From the NCBI GenBank assembly GCA_028023455.1, contig JAQFVV010000031.1:1676001-1740000 (forward strand): a stretch of DNA of 64,000 nucleotides, read 5' to 3'. This document shows, piece after piece, positions 1-13,454 of the stretch. The number at the start of each line of letters is the position of its first letter. Position 1 is the stretch's first letter. Source of the stretch: Epiperipatus broadwayi (Eukaryota > Onychophora > Udeonychophora > Euonychophora > Peripatidae). The notes beneath the pieces were generated by a model. That model saw only the letters and a program-made list of their open reading frames with translations, was not told where the DNA came from and did not search any database. Both the position numbers and the translations under genes were made by a program.

Positions 1-575
1 CTATTATCGTCTCTTCTAACAAGATGTCTAGCCCAATTCTACTTCAGTCTTTTAATTTTTTTAAGGTTGTCAATAACATATGTTTCTTACTCATGCATTT
101 CATTTTCAATTTCTTCTTGTTACTTCTAACATGCATCTCTCCATATTTCTTTGAGTGATCTGAAGTCTCTGTATTGCTCTTCAATTAAGTGTTCAAGTCT
201 CAGATCCATAAGTAAAAACTAGTAAAACACATCACTTCCTTTTCAAATATATAGGCAAATTTCCTTTTCATATTAAGTTATTTCTACCAAAAGCACTCCA
301 ATCAACTTTAATTCTACAATTAATTACATTCATTATATTTCCATCTATTATAATAATCTGATCAAGGTATTTGTAGTTGTTAACTTCTAATTCATACATT
401 ATCAATCTTTATTTTTATCTTTTGATAAAATCCATTGTTCTACTTTCTTATTTTCGTCTGATAACTATTGTAACATTTCCTGAAGCTCTGAAGCATTATT
501 TACAAAAACTAGTACCCGATCTGCAAAATTTATATGACTTTAATCACTTTTATTCCTTTAGCTTCCCATTTTAAT
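1..575 (-). pseudogene. RTE-like LINE relic, reverse transcriptase C-terminal half
   Basis: Read on the minus strand, this is a decayed non-LTR retrotransposon, cut off by the window edge at its 3' side. Near 520 the frame gives a box like FADRVLVFVNNASELQEML, a mutated form of the FADD catalytic motif of RTE-type reverse transcriptase. Further on come YKYLDQII, then WSAFGRNN, then VFTYGSET and the block QRNMERCMLEVTRRN. The same blocks occur, better preserved, at 45.7-46.2 kb, so the two are copies of one family. Stops and frameshifts are frequent, so no product is expected. The small plus-strand open frame at 377-574 is a shadow of this relic. The strength of the match rests on motif order; the clade name is my inference. 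Confidence 0.8.
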
Positions 576-2331
576 CCATAAAATACTTTCTACAGTACTG
601 CTGTAAAAAGTAGAAATATGCTGTTATTGTTTTTAAAGAAAAATTTAAATTGAAAATGGGCATGGAAAGGTTCTTATGCCTAAAATAAATTGATTTTATT
701 TTTGTTCTTATGTAAAATATTACTTAAGAATAAGATTGAAATAATTAACCAACAGGATACTATGATTTAATGTCCTATGCAGTTCAATTCATTGGTAGAA
801 TGATAGATTTAAGAACTAAAGGTCCCTGAATCAAAGCTTAACTGATCATTTTTGATGCTCAAATATCACACAGACATTTGATTATCATAATCACTTGATC
901 AAACATGAACACTGGTAATAATGAGCAATTGCTACTCACCTCTTAAATAATTTATTCTACTATGTTCTATATATAACCAATTACATGTTGATATGAAAAA
1001 ATAAAAGTTAAACTACTTAAAATTTCTATTCATGTAAACCTGGAAATTTTCAATAAAAAATTATCAATAGTTTAGATAGTACTTAAAAATTGATTCATGA
1101 CTTCTAAAACTTGGACAAATTTTGAGTTTTAATGATTTGACTCATAGAAGCTACAGTTTTATTGATCAAAAAAAAATTAATGAATTTAAATTTTTTTTAT
1201 AAAGTACTAAGATCATGACAAAAATATTTTACAAAAGTTAATAAAACAAAAAAACAAATATTAAATCCAAGATGAAATACACCGAATTAAACTTTTTTTT
1301 TAAAAAAAGAAAAAGAAATATATATGCAAATTTGAAGTACAAAAATAAACAAATACTAGAAATATAGGCAATAAAAATATTAATTTTGTTTGTAAGATGC
1401 TTTTAAAACAGAAGCAATACTATTTCCACCTTTTGTCCAACCCACTTACATTGTGATAAAAGATTTAAGAATATACAGAGCCATTAATTTATATATTTTT
1501 ATGATTTTTTTTACTAAAAATATATAGACAACTAAGAAAAAAGCCAGATTTTTCTCATGAACAAACAGGATTAATAAATAGATTTAGCTCCATAGATAAT
1601 CTATAAGTTGTAAATAAAATATAAAAATGTAAAGAGCATGAATTTTCAGATATCTAGATTTCATAGTTTATGAAAAGGATTTTTCTGCACATATATCATC
1701 AGCTTGATCGACAATTTAAAAATCAAATGATTGAAATTATTTATATGGAAAATATTTGACCCTCTGGATGTGAAGATTTAATTATTTTCCAAGGTGAGAG
1801 TTTTGTAATCTTTCAACACTTCGATTTTAGTATTAAACTGTTAATCTATATCAGAATATAATAAACTGAACTTGATACAGTAGAAATTTATGTTTACAAA
1901 CAAAATAAATTCTGAAAAAATCATATTTAAACATTTCAAATAATGAAAAATAAGATTGTAATAAAAATAAAGAATGGTTTCATCATTTAATAATCAGCGG
2001 AAGGAGATTAATTTTATAAAATCAATGACTTTTCTTTTATTGACATTTGTATTTAAAATGTGAATGAATAAATAAATATCTGATAAATCTATCAAACTAT
2101 GCTTTAAAATAACATTTTTTAATATTTATAATATTGCAATATATTCTGGTAAGTCGCTGGCATATTAATGATCAGTTTGAAAAGATGCATTTATTGAAAC
2201 TCTATAATTTGATTTGCTAATGTTATAGTATTTATTACCTTCCATTTTTAAGACTAAAACTTACATGTAATTAATTCTAAGTGCTAGAAATGCTGATTAA
2301 GAAAAGTTACAATATAGACATATGTTAAAAC
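576..2331. other. AT-rich DNA without recognised feature
   Basis: No coding frame, inverted repeat or family member was recognised. The stretch is rich in A and T runs, for example near 1165-1200 and 1290-1310. Confidence 0.5.
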
Positions 2332-2510
2332 TAAGATATTGAAAGCACTTAGCTCAAGTTTTAAGATATATTTACACTGAAGCTTTTCTTAGTATTCCTA
2401 GTGCTATGAATATAATATCATAAATAAGATATCAAAAGCACTTGGCTCAAGTTTTAGGATACATCTACACTGAAGCTTTTTTTTAATTAGCATTCCTAGT
2501 ACTTAGAATT
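2332..2510. repeat. Two-copy tandem duplication, about 92-bp period
   Basis: The block starting taagatattgaaagcactta at 2332 recurs at 2424 as taagatatcaaaagcacttg. Both continue through GCTCAAGTTTTA and CACTGAAGCTTTT to a CCTAGT(G/A)CT end. The copies differ by scattered substitutions and small indels, so the duplication is not recent. Confidence 0.8.
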
Positions 2511-3790
2511 AATTGCAATTCCTTTAAAAAAGTTTATCAATTTACTATATAATTAAAAAACATATGTAAATCTCAAAGTATTAACACTTTTCTTGAAATG
2601 ACATAATTCTAACTCATTGACTTGAAGTCATGAGTGCTTTAGAAAAACTTATATGTATAAAATAAATGTGTAATCATGTATATATTTAAATTTTAATAAT
2701 TATTTCACAATTACTATGCAAAAATAATTGTGAATTTTAATAAACTTTACAAAAAAGTCAAAGTTTTAGTCATTCAAAAAATTTTCTCAAAATAATCTGG
2801 CAATGCACATGAAATCTGATAACAATGACCAATCACATCAAAACTTGTTGAAATTTGTTTAAAGTCACCACATTTTTGATTATCTCGATGTCTTTAGATT
2901 TTTGGAAAGACTAAAATATCAGAATAAAATAAACATGATCTTCACATTTATTTATTTTTTAAAAAAATTAGCCAAATATCTCAATAAGTCAACTTCAATA
3001 TTTTTTCTTGATTTCTCAATATGAAATCTTGTGCTTTGATAAAACATCTGATTAAAAATTTGCAGAAACTCCATGTTAATAAAATTTCAATTTTAAAAAT
3101 TAAAACTCAAAAGTCTTAGATCTCGTGCTAAACAATATTATCTTAGATATGCAAATGGTATTTTTGTAACAATGACTGCTATTAAATTATTTAGCCAGTT
3201 TAAAGACAACCTTGAAATATTGTAAAACTAACATTTTATATTGCCTAAAAACAATATAGTTAATAGAAACCACATATAAATAATATCAATTTAATAAAAT
3301 GAAATGATTAAATTTTCTTGAAGTGCATTTGGTCACTCTTACATAATTAAAATAAATACTTTTGTTTAAAATATAAAATAAACATTCTGATTAGTATATC
3401 TTATCTATTTTGATTTATGGTTTTGAAATGGAAACTCTGAATTACATAATGAAATAAAAATTCCAAGTCATGTAAAAAAAAAGACAAAGTTAATTAAGAA
3501 CTGATTGTTCCTGTGAATATGATCCAACCCTATCAATAATAAAAATCACATTATATCATAATTACATTTTATTTAAAATGCATTGGCTTATATTATCAAT
3601 GCAAATAACTTTAGATCAGTACCATGAAGTTAAAAATATTCTTTTACTGACCATGGTTTAGATTACATACAATTTATCTATTTAAATAAAATCAAATTAC
3701 AAATATTTTTTTATGACCTAAACATTTTTTTAATACTCACTCACTCTGAAATCCCAAGTTGTAAGTCAAAGAGATGTTCTAGCTATTATG
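2511..3790. other. AT-rich DNA without recognised feature
   Basis: No gene, repeat family or structured element was recognised. Confidence 0.5.
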
Positions 3791-3882
3791 CACAAAATAT
3801 GTTTGCCATAACACACTATACACAAAATATATATCTTTGCCATAACACACTATACACAAAATATATATGTTTGCCATAACAC
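3791..3882. repeat. Short tandem repeat, three units of about 36 bp
   Basis: Three successive units each contain CACAAAATAT followed by TTTGCCATAACACA. The second and third units have an extra ATAT. Confidence 0.85.
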
Positions 3883-3979
3883 ATGAACAGATTTCAACCC
3901 ATATTGGCATTATTGGTGGTATTGTAAAATTTTAAAACTTAGATATAGATGATTGTGCACATAATAAAATGGGTACCAA

Positions 3980-4312
3980 TTTAGTTTGTGCTCACAGCCA
4001 TTTTGAAATCTAAAGACTAGCCAAAACCACTGCAAACACATCCAACCAATAAATGACATAAACATTGAATAAAAGTACTTTAAATTCATATTTTAGAAAT
4101 TATAAGCTAGTAAAAATAATATATTTTATTTCATATAGATATATAGCATAATCTTTTAGTATTTAGTAATAAAATAAAACATTATTTTTAACTAGCTTAT
4201 AATTTCTAAAATTTGAATTTAAAGTACTTTTATTTAATATTTATGTCATTTATCAGTTGAATGTGTCAGCTGTGGTTTTTAGAATTCAAAATGGCTGTGA
4301 ACGTAAACTAAA
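3980..4312. mobile_element. MITE-like inverted repeat of about 333 bp
   Basis: The left arm begins tttagtttgtgctcacagcc and is matched in inverse by the right end ggctgtgaacgtaaactaaa. The arms continue inward through TAAATGACATAAA and AAAGTACTTTAAATTC to TTATAAGCTAGT, leaving a loop of about 100 bp. No transposase is present. Superfamily and target duplication could not be set. The short minus-strand frame that follows at 4319-4507 is not convincing. Confidence 0.75.
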
Positions 4313-5200
4313 TCAGGATCACAAAATGAAATGATGATAGACAGGGTAGAGGATAAAAATAAGAAAAGTTCTCAGAAAATATATACTTGGAAATAAGATA
4401 GTGAAATAAAAAAATGTTTTCTGGATTACATAGAAAGAGAAACTATTGACATAATGTGGAGAAAATACTAGAGAGAACTTTGCCTGAAGTATGCCAACAA
4501 TGTGCAATGGCGATATTGGGCAAGAATGTACAATTTGTCAAGTCTTAGTTAATCATGAATTTTTACTTTCTAGCTAATAATAGCTAAATATTCATTTATT
4601 ATTCAGTATTAAATCCTTAGCTGAATACTTGAAAATAAACCAAGCCTGTTTGTGATTGAAAAATAATTACAAAGTTTATAAGACCTAAACTCCCAAGTCA
4701 TGAATATATCAGATAGATGTACTAATCAGTTCATTATGTCCCATTTAATATTTAGATAGCAGTATTCAATGTACATTTTTTGTTATTGTTCTTTGTTTTG
4801 AAGTTATTTTAAGATTTGATCAGTTTCTTTAGACAATGAAATGGTTTACAATTATTTTAATTGAGTTAATAGAATAAAATAAATTAATTTAAAACAACCG
4901 TACACTAAGAAGTTTACAAAAGTTTTAATATTTTGCTATTAATAATAACATTATTAACAATAAAATAAATACGATGGTAACAAGTTGAACTTCTATCTAG
5001 GAAACTTAATTTTTGAGTTCATCAATCTTCCATGTTAAACTGCACATAACAAAACAAATAATCACCTGGCCAATTAGCTCAGGATATCATGCAATGTTGG
5101 AACTGATAGGATGAGCTTCTGCAAAGAAAATTTTAAATCTTGAGTTGGTCAATCTACTACCGCCTTAAATAATAGAGTAATCAGAGTCCTAGTGAATTTT
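4313..5200. other. AT-rich DNA without recognised feature
   Basis: No supported feature. Confidence 0.5.
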
Positions 5201-5204
5201 TTTA

Positions 5205-5392
5205 AATGCCCAAGGTGAGTCGTGGATAGTATAATTTTTTACTATACCACTCTCACGGACGATAGCGGATAGAAATCAGTCCCTATCTTGCAGAAGTGAT
5301 GTAGTAAAAATTACACTACAAAAATATTATTCATTATTGGATCATCTCTAGTCTAATGAATGACCAATAAAAATTATTAATTAGGCGAGTGA
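5205..5392 (+). mobile_element. Family B fragment, inverted form, ribozyme part lost
   Basis: A short minus-oriented piece (TACTATACCACTCTCAC near 5241) is followed by the plus-oriented family B tail. The tail runs from GGATAGAAATCAGTCCCTATCTTG, through a TAGT..ACACTAC hairpin, to TCTCTAGTCTAATGAATGAC and AATAAAAATTATTAA. The same tail ends the family B copies at 13.3 and 16.7 kb. The hammerhead core is absent, so this is a truncated, internally inverted copy. Confidence 0.7.
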
Positions 5393-7240
5393 CTCGCTAA
5401 TTTTTCAAATGGCCCATTGATAAAATAAATTTCAAATAAAATCAAAATAGTTAAAATAAATCTATATCAATGAATTCCCCACTTTTCCAAATCAATCGGC
5501 GCCCTAGGCATTTAACTACTTCTCTGCCTGAAGACAGAATAATTAGGTGGAAAGTATTGTGGCGATCAGTTCATAATACTCCATCATCATCATGGTAATT
5601 TGTCATTGCTTACCATTCTCCTAACATTAATTTAATCATGAATTTCAATTTTAAATTAGATAACATCTTTAATGAGTCCACTAAAACGATAATATTTAAC
5701 ACTTAATTATTTAACCTGTAATTCTTATTAATATTAATTAGGATGGTTTTATCTTTATCTTTGAAATAAAAATTTTAGTGATGAATTTTTGCGTGATGTA
5801 TTTAACTGCTGTTATCAGATGAATATTTAAATAAATTTCATCGTACATAAGCCAGACGTTTAATTTCAATTAATGATAGTCAAGTTCATTGTCTCAACAC
5901 GGAAGATAGATAGTAAATACACCGCTAGTGATAGTGCTGATGTTTACAGTCAGGCAATTGACACGTCAAATAAAAATCAAGTTAGATGTCAAAAGAAGCC
6001 AAGTATATAAATTATAAAACATATAGCAAATAAGTACACTATATTTTACTCTACATATCACATGCACATAGATATATATTGGAGAATTACAAAAAGGAGA
6101 AATATCAAAAAAGATTAGAAATTATGAAAATAAAATGTTATATTTAATATAATATATATGTAAATTGACTTCAGAGTTTAAAAAAATAGTCGTTAAAAAA
6201 TTTAAATATATTGGGGAAGCTTTGTCTATTTAAATATCAGCCAATTACCTTATTAAAGTGTGATTCCATAATTCTATGGTAAGTTGCATTATTTTCTCCA
6301 AATAAAAATAATTGCTCAAGAGAACTAAAGTATCACATTGAACTGATCCAGAAATCTTTAGCTTTTTACCATTATGCAAAAGTGTATAGAATAATTATTC
6401 CCGTACATTTATTAGACTTGAACTCAATATTAAATCTACCTACATATTTATAAATAAAAAGATGAAACCTGGAATCAACTTTTTCTATCATGTAAATAAC
6501 TTAAAGCATTTTATAACTTTTTTATTAAAAACATGAAAGACTTCATCTTGCTGTGATTTTGATTGATACATAGTCTTAGAACAATTTAGATCACTTGTCT
6601 TGCTTTTATATTTAATGTAATAAGTAAAACTCTATAATCAAGTTATACTAAAACTCAAGGATCAAAACTGCTTTATTCTTTCTTTAAATGTTAGTAATAT
6701 TTGCTATTTAATATAATTTGATGTCAATTCTGGTAAATCTATAATACCATCAAGATATCTAATAATCTGCTTGAATTCTTTGATTGGCGGGTTTCCCAAA
6801 GTGCTTTTTTATGATAAGACATTAAAGCAACTACTGTCAGCATCTTTATCTAACTCTGCTTATTAGATCACATTCACTTAATATCACTTCAATAATAATT
6901 TTTAAGGTATATACACTATATGATCAGATTTATTACTCTAGAATTTTGTTCTTCATGCATACTTCTATAAGTTTAAATGTAATTCAATATTATTTGTAAT
7001 ACATATATATCAGTGACGAAGCATGAGTTTTTTAGGAACAGAAGTATACTTTATTTTATAATGATTTTATTTCATATGCCACAACAATTTATATATATTA
7101 TACACATCTAGAAAAATCTGAAACTCTCTTATCTGTAAATCAGAGAATATATCAATATATTTTTATCTTCTAAATCCTTTTAACATTCTTAAAAGTTTTA
7201 ACTGTAAATTTAGATCTAAGCATTGTTTGAACTTTTTTCA
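5393..7240. other. AT-rich DNA without recognised feature
   Basis: No gene or repeat family was recognised. A short palindrome GGCGAGTGACTCGCT lies at its left edge, near 5383-5397. Confidence 0.5.
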
Positions 7241-7345
7241 TATGTCATAGCATCGGCCGAGATGTGAGCCCACAGCCATCTGCAACCAACTACTTGCTTG
7301 CATGGTGGCTGCAATACCTCTCGGCTAACAACGCAAGACTTGTTT
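7241..7345 (-). mobile_element. tRNA-derived SINE, diverged copy
   Basis: On the minus strand TAGCCGAGAGG matches the RNA polymerase III A box (TRGYNNARNGG). About 50 bp later GGGCTCACATCTCGG corresponds to a weak B box. The 3' part CGGCCGATGCTATGACATATG is shared with the SINE copies at 38.1 and 63.6 kb (CGGCTGATGCTATGACACATG). It is more diverged than those copies. The 94-codon minus frame across it (7216-7500) is a chance frame. Confidence 0.65.
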
Positions 7346-8675
7346 GAACTTCTTATAATCAATGATAATGCATTAGTCAAATTCATTCTTTGGGCATATA
7401 AAAACAATTCAACTGTTGGTAAAAAAATTTTAGTGAATTTTTTAAATTGAATTTTAATTAAAGCTTTTGAAAATTTTAGTGAATTTTTATACGGAAGCAC
7501 TTATTCCATTCAATACATGGATGCTTCATCCCTGATATATATTTTAATGCTAAGTAAATATTTGCTTTGATTAATGAATTTTTCTTATAACAAGAACAGC
7601 AAAAAAGAAAGATTAGGAATGTTGAAAACAAAATGAAACTTGAGATGAATTTAAAAAGTGGATCAGCAAAGAGAGAGAATATTTATTAAATTATGATAGT
7701 TGTTAATGGCTACCAAAAAGTAATAAATAGCTTTAAAAAAACTTGAAATGGGAAAACTATTTTATACACAGTAAGAAAAAAGTAGACCAATATACAAAAT
7801 CTGATAAAAAATATTGAAAGCTTTTATCCACACACACACGCACATATATATATATGTTATATAAATATATATCAATGTTATCTGTTGGTCACTACCAGGC
7901 TAATGGCATTGGGTGATGAGAATTTGTAATATATTTAGTTATTACTCTTCCATTATATTATGCTACTAAAAATTCAAGTTTATGAAAAATTGCAAATATA
8001 AAAAACAAAATAGACATAAACATAATTAACATAGCTAGCATCTTTTTTATAGATGTGGAGGTGAACAAAGAAGCTATCCTATTCTGAAATAGATTGCATT
8101 AAAACATTTTGTGAAGGCTTACTATATCAGTAAAAAGTCAGCAGTATATATATATTGATTCATTTAAAAATGTAATAGTTTTAATAACTTATGTGAATAA
8201 TTTTGCATTAGTTTCTCATTTGCTGTTTATGTAAATTCACCATTGATTCTGCAAAAAATCTGTATGATTATACAATATGAGTAGTGCATGATTTGATAAT
8301 ATTGTGATTTTCATAGATTTCAACCATTTAATAATTATTTTAGCTTTAGCTATTATTCCTAAATACTATATGTAATCAATTATGGAGGTTGAGGGGAGGG
8401 GGGGCTTTAATGAGAAATTTTTTTTTGCAAAACTGTAAAGATGATTATGATAGTTTTTATACTGATATTGGCAAAAAAATAAATATTTTAGTAACTTCAA
8501 ATTTGTTTTTTTTTTTTGTGATGTTAAATTATTAAATATTAATTTTTTAATAAGTAGTTATTACAAATAATTTTAAGCACATTTTAATTTTTACGTATAC
8601 TAATGCTACTGAAAACTTATGAGAGCATATGTGAAATGCTTTTCAATAATATTATTTTGTTTTATTGTAAAGTTA
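7346..8675. other. AT-rich DNA with a small microsatellite
   Basis: Apart from a (CA)n/(TA)n microsatellite near 7830-7870 and a G-rich run at 8390-8404, nothing was recognised. Confidence 0.5.
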
Positions 8676-8930
8676 ATTTTTTTAGTTCTAATAATACTTT
8701 CATTATTTATATATTTAAATAAAATATTGTTAAAAAATAATGATCTGATAAATATATATTAAATACATATCTTAAATATGTATTTAAACTGATATAAAAT
8801 ATGTATTTTAAATATGTATTTTAAACTGACATAAAATCCTTTGTATCAAAAATTTATAATTCTAGTAAATTAATAAGTTTCATTATTTGTATTTATGTTT
8901 TTAATAAAATTTTGTTAAAAAATAAAGATT
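8676..8930. repeat. Decayed tandem duplication plus 36-bp repeats
   Basis: TTTCATTATTT followed by TTGTTAAAAAATAA occurs at about 8698 and again at about 8879, suggesting an old duplication of about 180 bp. Between them, two units of about 36 bp contain AAATATGTATTT..AAACTGA and ATAAAA (8774 and 8810). Confidence 0.6.
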
Positions 8931-9585
8931 TTTTTATTTTATTTTATTAAATACCAGTTGATGCTTATAAAATTACTGTGCTTCAGATAAAACAACAACC
9001 AAGAGATTAACAACATTATTTTGTTATAATAGATTACTTTTCATTTTAAAAAAATATAATAGGTAATTATGCCTATAAATTATTTCATTATTTGTTTTGG
9101 TGGATTAAAAAAGGTTTACATACACACACTAAAGAGCAAATATTTTTGGCCAATCCTGAAGACAAAAAAACAAATCTCTGTGTGAGTTTTTGAGATGGAA
9201 TCACTGTACTATAATAAGATGTTAACTTTGCAAACAGTAGTTTAGCTTAGTTTTTAGAAAACTAGCCAGATTTGAAAATCCATAATTAACCATTGGGAAA
9301 AAAAATAAACACTTAACCCCATACAATATATAAATAAAACAGTTTTTGGATTAAACCATATGCTAGTTTTGATGAATTCCCAATGTTTCAATGAAATAGC
9401 ATCCACCATTGTCAAGGTTAACTTTTCAAAGAAAAATCATTAGATTGCAAATAGTAACAAGATTGAGTGTAAGGTAAAGAATGAGATTAAATGTGAAGTT
9501 GTTGTGCATTCAGAATATGTGAATTAACAGAATGTTAAAAACAGATAGCTTAATTTTAATTTTCATCATCTTGTGCACATATTTT
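8931..9585. other. AT-rich DNA without recognised feature
   Basis: No supported feature. Confidence 0.45.
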
Positions 9586-9589
9586 CTGT

Positions 9590-10135
9590 AGTGAAAAAAT
9601 CTTTTGATTAGAGCTTGTAGTTTGTTAAATAAAGATCATCTAACTCAAGAAATAGAACAAAAAATATTCTACTTTCTAATAGTTACAATAAAAACATCAT
9701 ATATAATGCATTACATAGCATTGATATTAAAAAGAAGAAAGAGGATAAAATTGATAATTCAACTAGTTATAGAGTGGTTTTTATCTTATATTAAAAGTGT
9801 CACAGATAAAATCAATGAAATTCCATGTTTATAGTTCTTAAAAAGCTATGTAAGTCAGTCTAATAGATGAATTAATGTCAGAATTAATGAACATAAAAAT
9901 ACCGTTAATAAGAAATTAAATACATCAGCTTTTACTTCATATTCTTTAGAAATTGGTCACATATCTGATTTTGATAATACCAAAATACTTAGCCAATTTG
10001 GAAAAGTATGATTTGAGAACCATGAGGGAGTTAATTAAAATATTAAAAAGACCAACTGGTTTAATTAGAACTTATGAAGTACAATATATTCCAGCTTTAT
10101 GTAGACCACTTTTTTATCTCTTTCTTTTAATATAA
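9590..10135 (+). pseudogene. Penelope-like element relic: RT C-terminal linker and GIY-YIG domain remnant
   Basis: Two open pieces (9604-9834 and 9953-10135) and the sequence between them read like the C-terminal part of a PLE protein. The first resembles the region after the reverse-transcriptase thumb (LIRACSLLNKDHLTQEIEQK) and then SYIKSVTDKINEI. After frame changes near 9890 the blocks INVRINEHKNTVN, SLEIGHISDFDNTKIL and YDLRTMREL..LKRPTGLIR follow. These match the half of the GIY-YIG endonuclease module that lies after the YIG motif: the R..EHK helix, the H..DF segment and the final E. The GIY-YIG signature itself is missing or destroyed, so a deletion probably lies near 9850-9890. It differs clearly from the PLE pair at 40-41 kb, so it is a second lineage. 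The relic is inactive. Confidence 0.75.
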
Positions 10136-10369
10136 ACTTGAAATCAATTAATGGTGATACTGAAGCAAATAAACATTTTGTTAATCCTCATATTCTTAAT
10201 GCTCAACTACTTCATGCTCAATCTCATTCTTTACTTCACACTCAATCTCATTACTATTTGAGATGTAAGTCTTCACTTCATCGAAAAGTTAGGAGTTAAT
10301 CAAAACACAGTTTAACCCGAAAACTATTTTATTTACATCATATAACCATGAAAACATTAAATATAATAT

Positions 10370-10600
10370 GTATATTAATTTCACATACTTTGTCTTTTCA
10401 AATATTTTATGAACCATTTTTCATTTCAATATTCTTCCTATATTTTAAGCATATTATATGGTCATTGTCAAAAATTATTCCTATAAAATATATGCATTCT
10501 TAATCTTAAGGATGGCATATGAAGAATATTGAAATAAAAAATGGTTCATAAAATAAAACAAGATCTGAAGAGAAAAAGTGTGTGGAAATTAATTTATATA
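10370..10600. mobile_element. Inverted repeat of about 230 bp, hairpin or MITE-like
   Basis: TTAATTTCACATAC..TTTTATGAACCATTTTTCATT at 10375-10430 is matched in inverse by AATGGTTCATAAAATAAAAC..TGTGTGGAAATTAA ending near 10592. The arms are about 75 bp with indels. No family assignment is possible. Confidence 0.6.
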
Positions 10601-12660
10601 TATATTAAAATTAATAAACCATATTTGGAAAGAAAATTGAATATTTATTAATAAAGGAATATTTACTAAAGTATTGATTTTATTAAACATACAAGAATGT
10701 CTCTATTAGCAAATGATAATGCCATGAGTCAGGATAATAAAACTATAAATATAGACAGTGACTATAATTTTATTGCTAAACCACTTTAATAAAATTTGGT
10801 GAAGATACATGATCATACTTAATATGAGATGCCACTTGTGATTATTTAATACTGATAAAGAGAAATGCAAAGATAAAACTACTACCCAGGAATAAACAAG
10901 TCAATCTAATAATATCCATAGATACTATGATGAGATTGAGTTATGTGGTATATGTAATTATAGCCGTACTTTAATAAAATATATATCCCACATGGTTTGA
11001 AGCAGTGATAGAATGGAAATTCTAGACCCTAGATCCATGAATTATGGCCCAACACTTCAATTATAAAGCCTGCTGTGATAGAATGTCAGACTTTGGAGTT
11101 AAGTTCATGAATCATGGTTCTCCTCTATCACTTCCTGAGCTTAAATTTACTATTGGGTTATATTTTACTCTTTTACTTTAGTAACATCTAAGAGTTAGTC
11201 AAGTAAATATTTCTCAACATTTCTATATTTTATAGTGCTAAATACCAATATCAGTAAACAATAAAAAATATTGCTGGTGTGCATTTCAATTCCCAGAAAC
11301 TCATCAACCATTTATGAAATATTTTCTATATTAGTAAGTCTGATGTTAATTTCCAGAAAAATATATTAATTCAAAGTCAGAAGTTTTATTTATATATTGT
11401 AAGATTACAATCTTGCATGCAGCAACTAATTTAGATCATGTGTTAACATGGAAAAAAGTTGTTGATTTACTTTAGAGTTTGAAACATATCCTTCAGATTT
11501 AGGGGACTTGGTTTTTATATTTGGGAGATGGTGAAAATATTGGTATCTAATGAATATATATGATTTATATTTTTATATCTATTACTTTTTAACATTATGG
11601 AAAAATATATATATATATTACAGATATACTATAAATCTTTTACTTTAAAAGAAAAACATTTAAAGTATGAAGTTTTTATTATTATCTCGATCGATTCCTT
11701 TAATATCAATAATTTACAATAATTAGAAAACAAGTAACGTTCTTTATAACAATTTCTAAGGTCATGTTAAGTTCAAATTAAACTTGGAAGTGCAATAATC
11801 AAAAGGAGGGGGAGGGGAATGAAGTTGTAATTTTAAATAATGATAATAATAATTATATTTCCAATACTTGTTTATTTAAATAACTTTTTTTAAATCTTTC
11901 TTAAGTTTTCTGACATGTAGAATTTTTTCTGGCAGAAGAATTACAAATAGGTAAACTTATCAGGAAATATAAGACAAAAAATTAATTTGACAGATATTCA
12001 AACTTGTATGTCAAATTGTAAAGCTTTATAACATTACATTAATTCCTGTAAAATGTTGTATTGCGTTCATTCCATTTATACAATTAAATATCATGAGATC
12101 TTTAAAATAATTAAACAAAAAGATTTTTTACAATTTTTAACTATCTCATAAATAAAATAACTAATAATTGATATAATCATCATTATTATGAAATAATGTA
12201 CATATTAATTTATGTACATTAATTCTCTGCATAAAATTAGTTTTAGTATCTTGACAAAATGATACTATTAACAAACAATAATACTTGCTATGGTCGATGA
12301 TGGTTTGCCAAATTGCTATTGCTTAACATATTAATGCAATTGTATTTTAGCATCTTATAGATAGTATATGTATGCACTGGTGCTATATTAGAAAATAATG
12401 AATATTATTATACAATTATGCTATATGTGCATATTGTAATATTGAATCGTTACTTTAAAGTAAATTTTGCTGAGTTAAGGTATTTTTATTAATTATAGTG
12501 CCTTTAACAATAAACTTTTTTAAAAATATAAAACTATCATTTTTGTTGTTTTTATAATTGTTAAACATTCGCTGTTATTTTATTGTTTTTTTATTTACTC
12601 CATTTGCATCTATTTATGTATAATCATTTTCAGTGTGTTTTTACAAAAACATATACAAGA
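10601..12660. other. AT-rich DNA without recognised feature
   Basis: Two kilobases without a supported feature. A purine run AAAAGGAGGGGGAGGGG lies near 11800. Confidence 0.5.
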
Positions 12661-12774
12661 TATTTCTGTAGTGTAATTTTCAATATACCACTCTCACACA
12701 AGGTTTTTATCTATTTACATCTTGTGGAGAGGTGTAATCATAAACATATGACAAAATAATGTGAAAAAGATGTA

Positions 12775-12831
12775 TCATCACCAAAATTCACATTTCATGG
12801 TGAACCAGCACTCATCAATTGGTCCAGATCA
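12775..12831 (-). ncRNA. Hammerhead ribozyme motif, family B, core mutated
   Basis: On the minus strand: TGATC, CCAA, then TTGATGA (C3 changed to T), stem II TGCT/CACCA imperfect, GAAA, stem III ATGTGAAT, then TTGG. Inner stem I (TTGG/CCAA) is intact. The C3 change predicts loss of cleavage. Confidence 0.6.
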
Positions 12832-13104
12832 CAATCACATATATCATTATTGAGTATATAAAGAAAACTATTTACTACTGTTTAATTGCCCTCACAATTT
12901 TGACACAAACCACTTAATAGAAAGTACATTAATAATTTTTTAGTCATTCCTTAGACTAGAGATTATTCATTTAACTATTTCTATATTATAATTTTCAATA
13001 CACCACTCTTACACAAGGTAAAGAACTGGTTTGATACATCAGTTAAACTGTAGTATGTGATTATGTATATATACTGAACAATGATAAAAATGTGTAAGAG
13101 AATG

Positions 13105-13161
13105 TGATCTGGGCCAACAGATAACTGCTGGTTTAGCATGAAAAGTGCATCATTGGGGTCA
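13105..13161 (+). ncRNA. Hammerhead ribozyme motif, family B, degenerate
   Basis: TGATC, CCAA, CAGATAA in place of CTGATGA, stem II TGCT GGTTT AGCA, GAAA, AAGTGCAT, C, then TTGG. Stem II and inner stem I are preserved but the CTGATGA core carries two changes, so this copy is probably inactive. Confidence 0.55.
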
Positions 13162-13454
13162 TATCTTTTTCACATGTCTTTGATTATATGTTTATGATTA
13201 CACCCTTCGACAAGTTGTTAAAAGTAAATCTGGAGTGAGAATGGTGTAGTGAAAATTGCACTACTGAAATATTATTCATTAAGTGAATAATCTCTAGTCT
13301 AATAAATGACTAATAAAAATTATTAATATAATACCATTGAGTAGTTTGTGCCAAAGTTGTGAGTGTGGTAAGTTTGCCACTTATCAGTTAAGCCATAGCA
13401 TGTGGCTATCTCTACATACTGATTATGATAAAGATATGTGAAAAAGATTGTATT

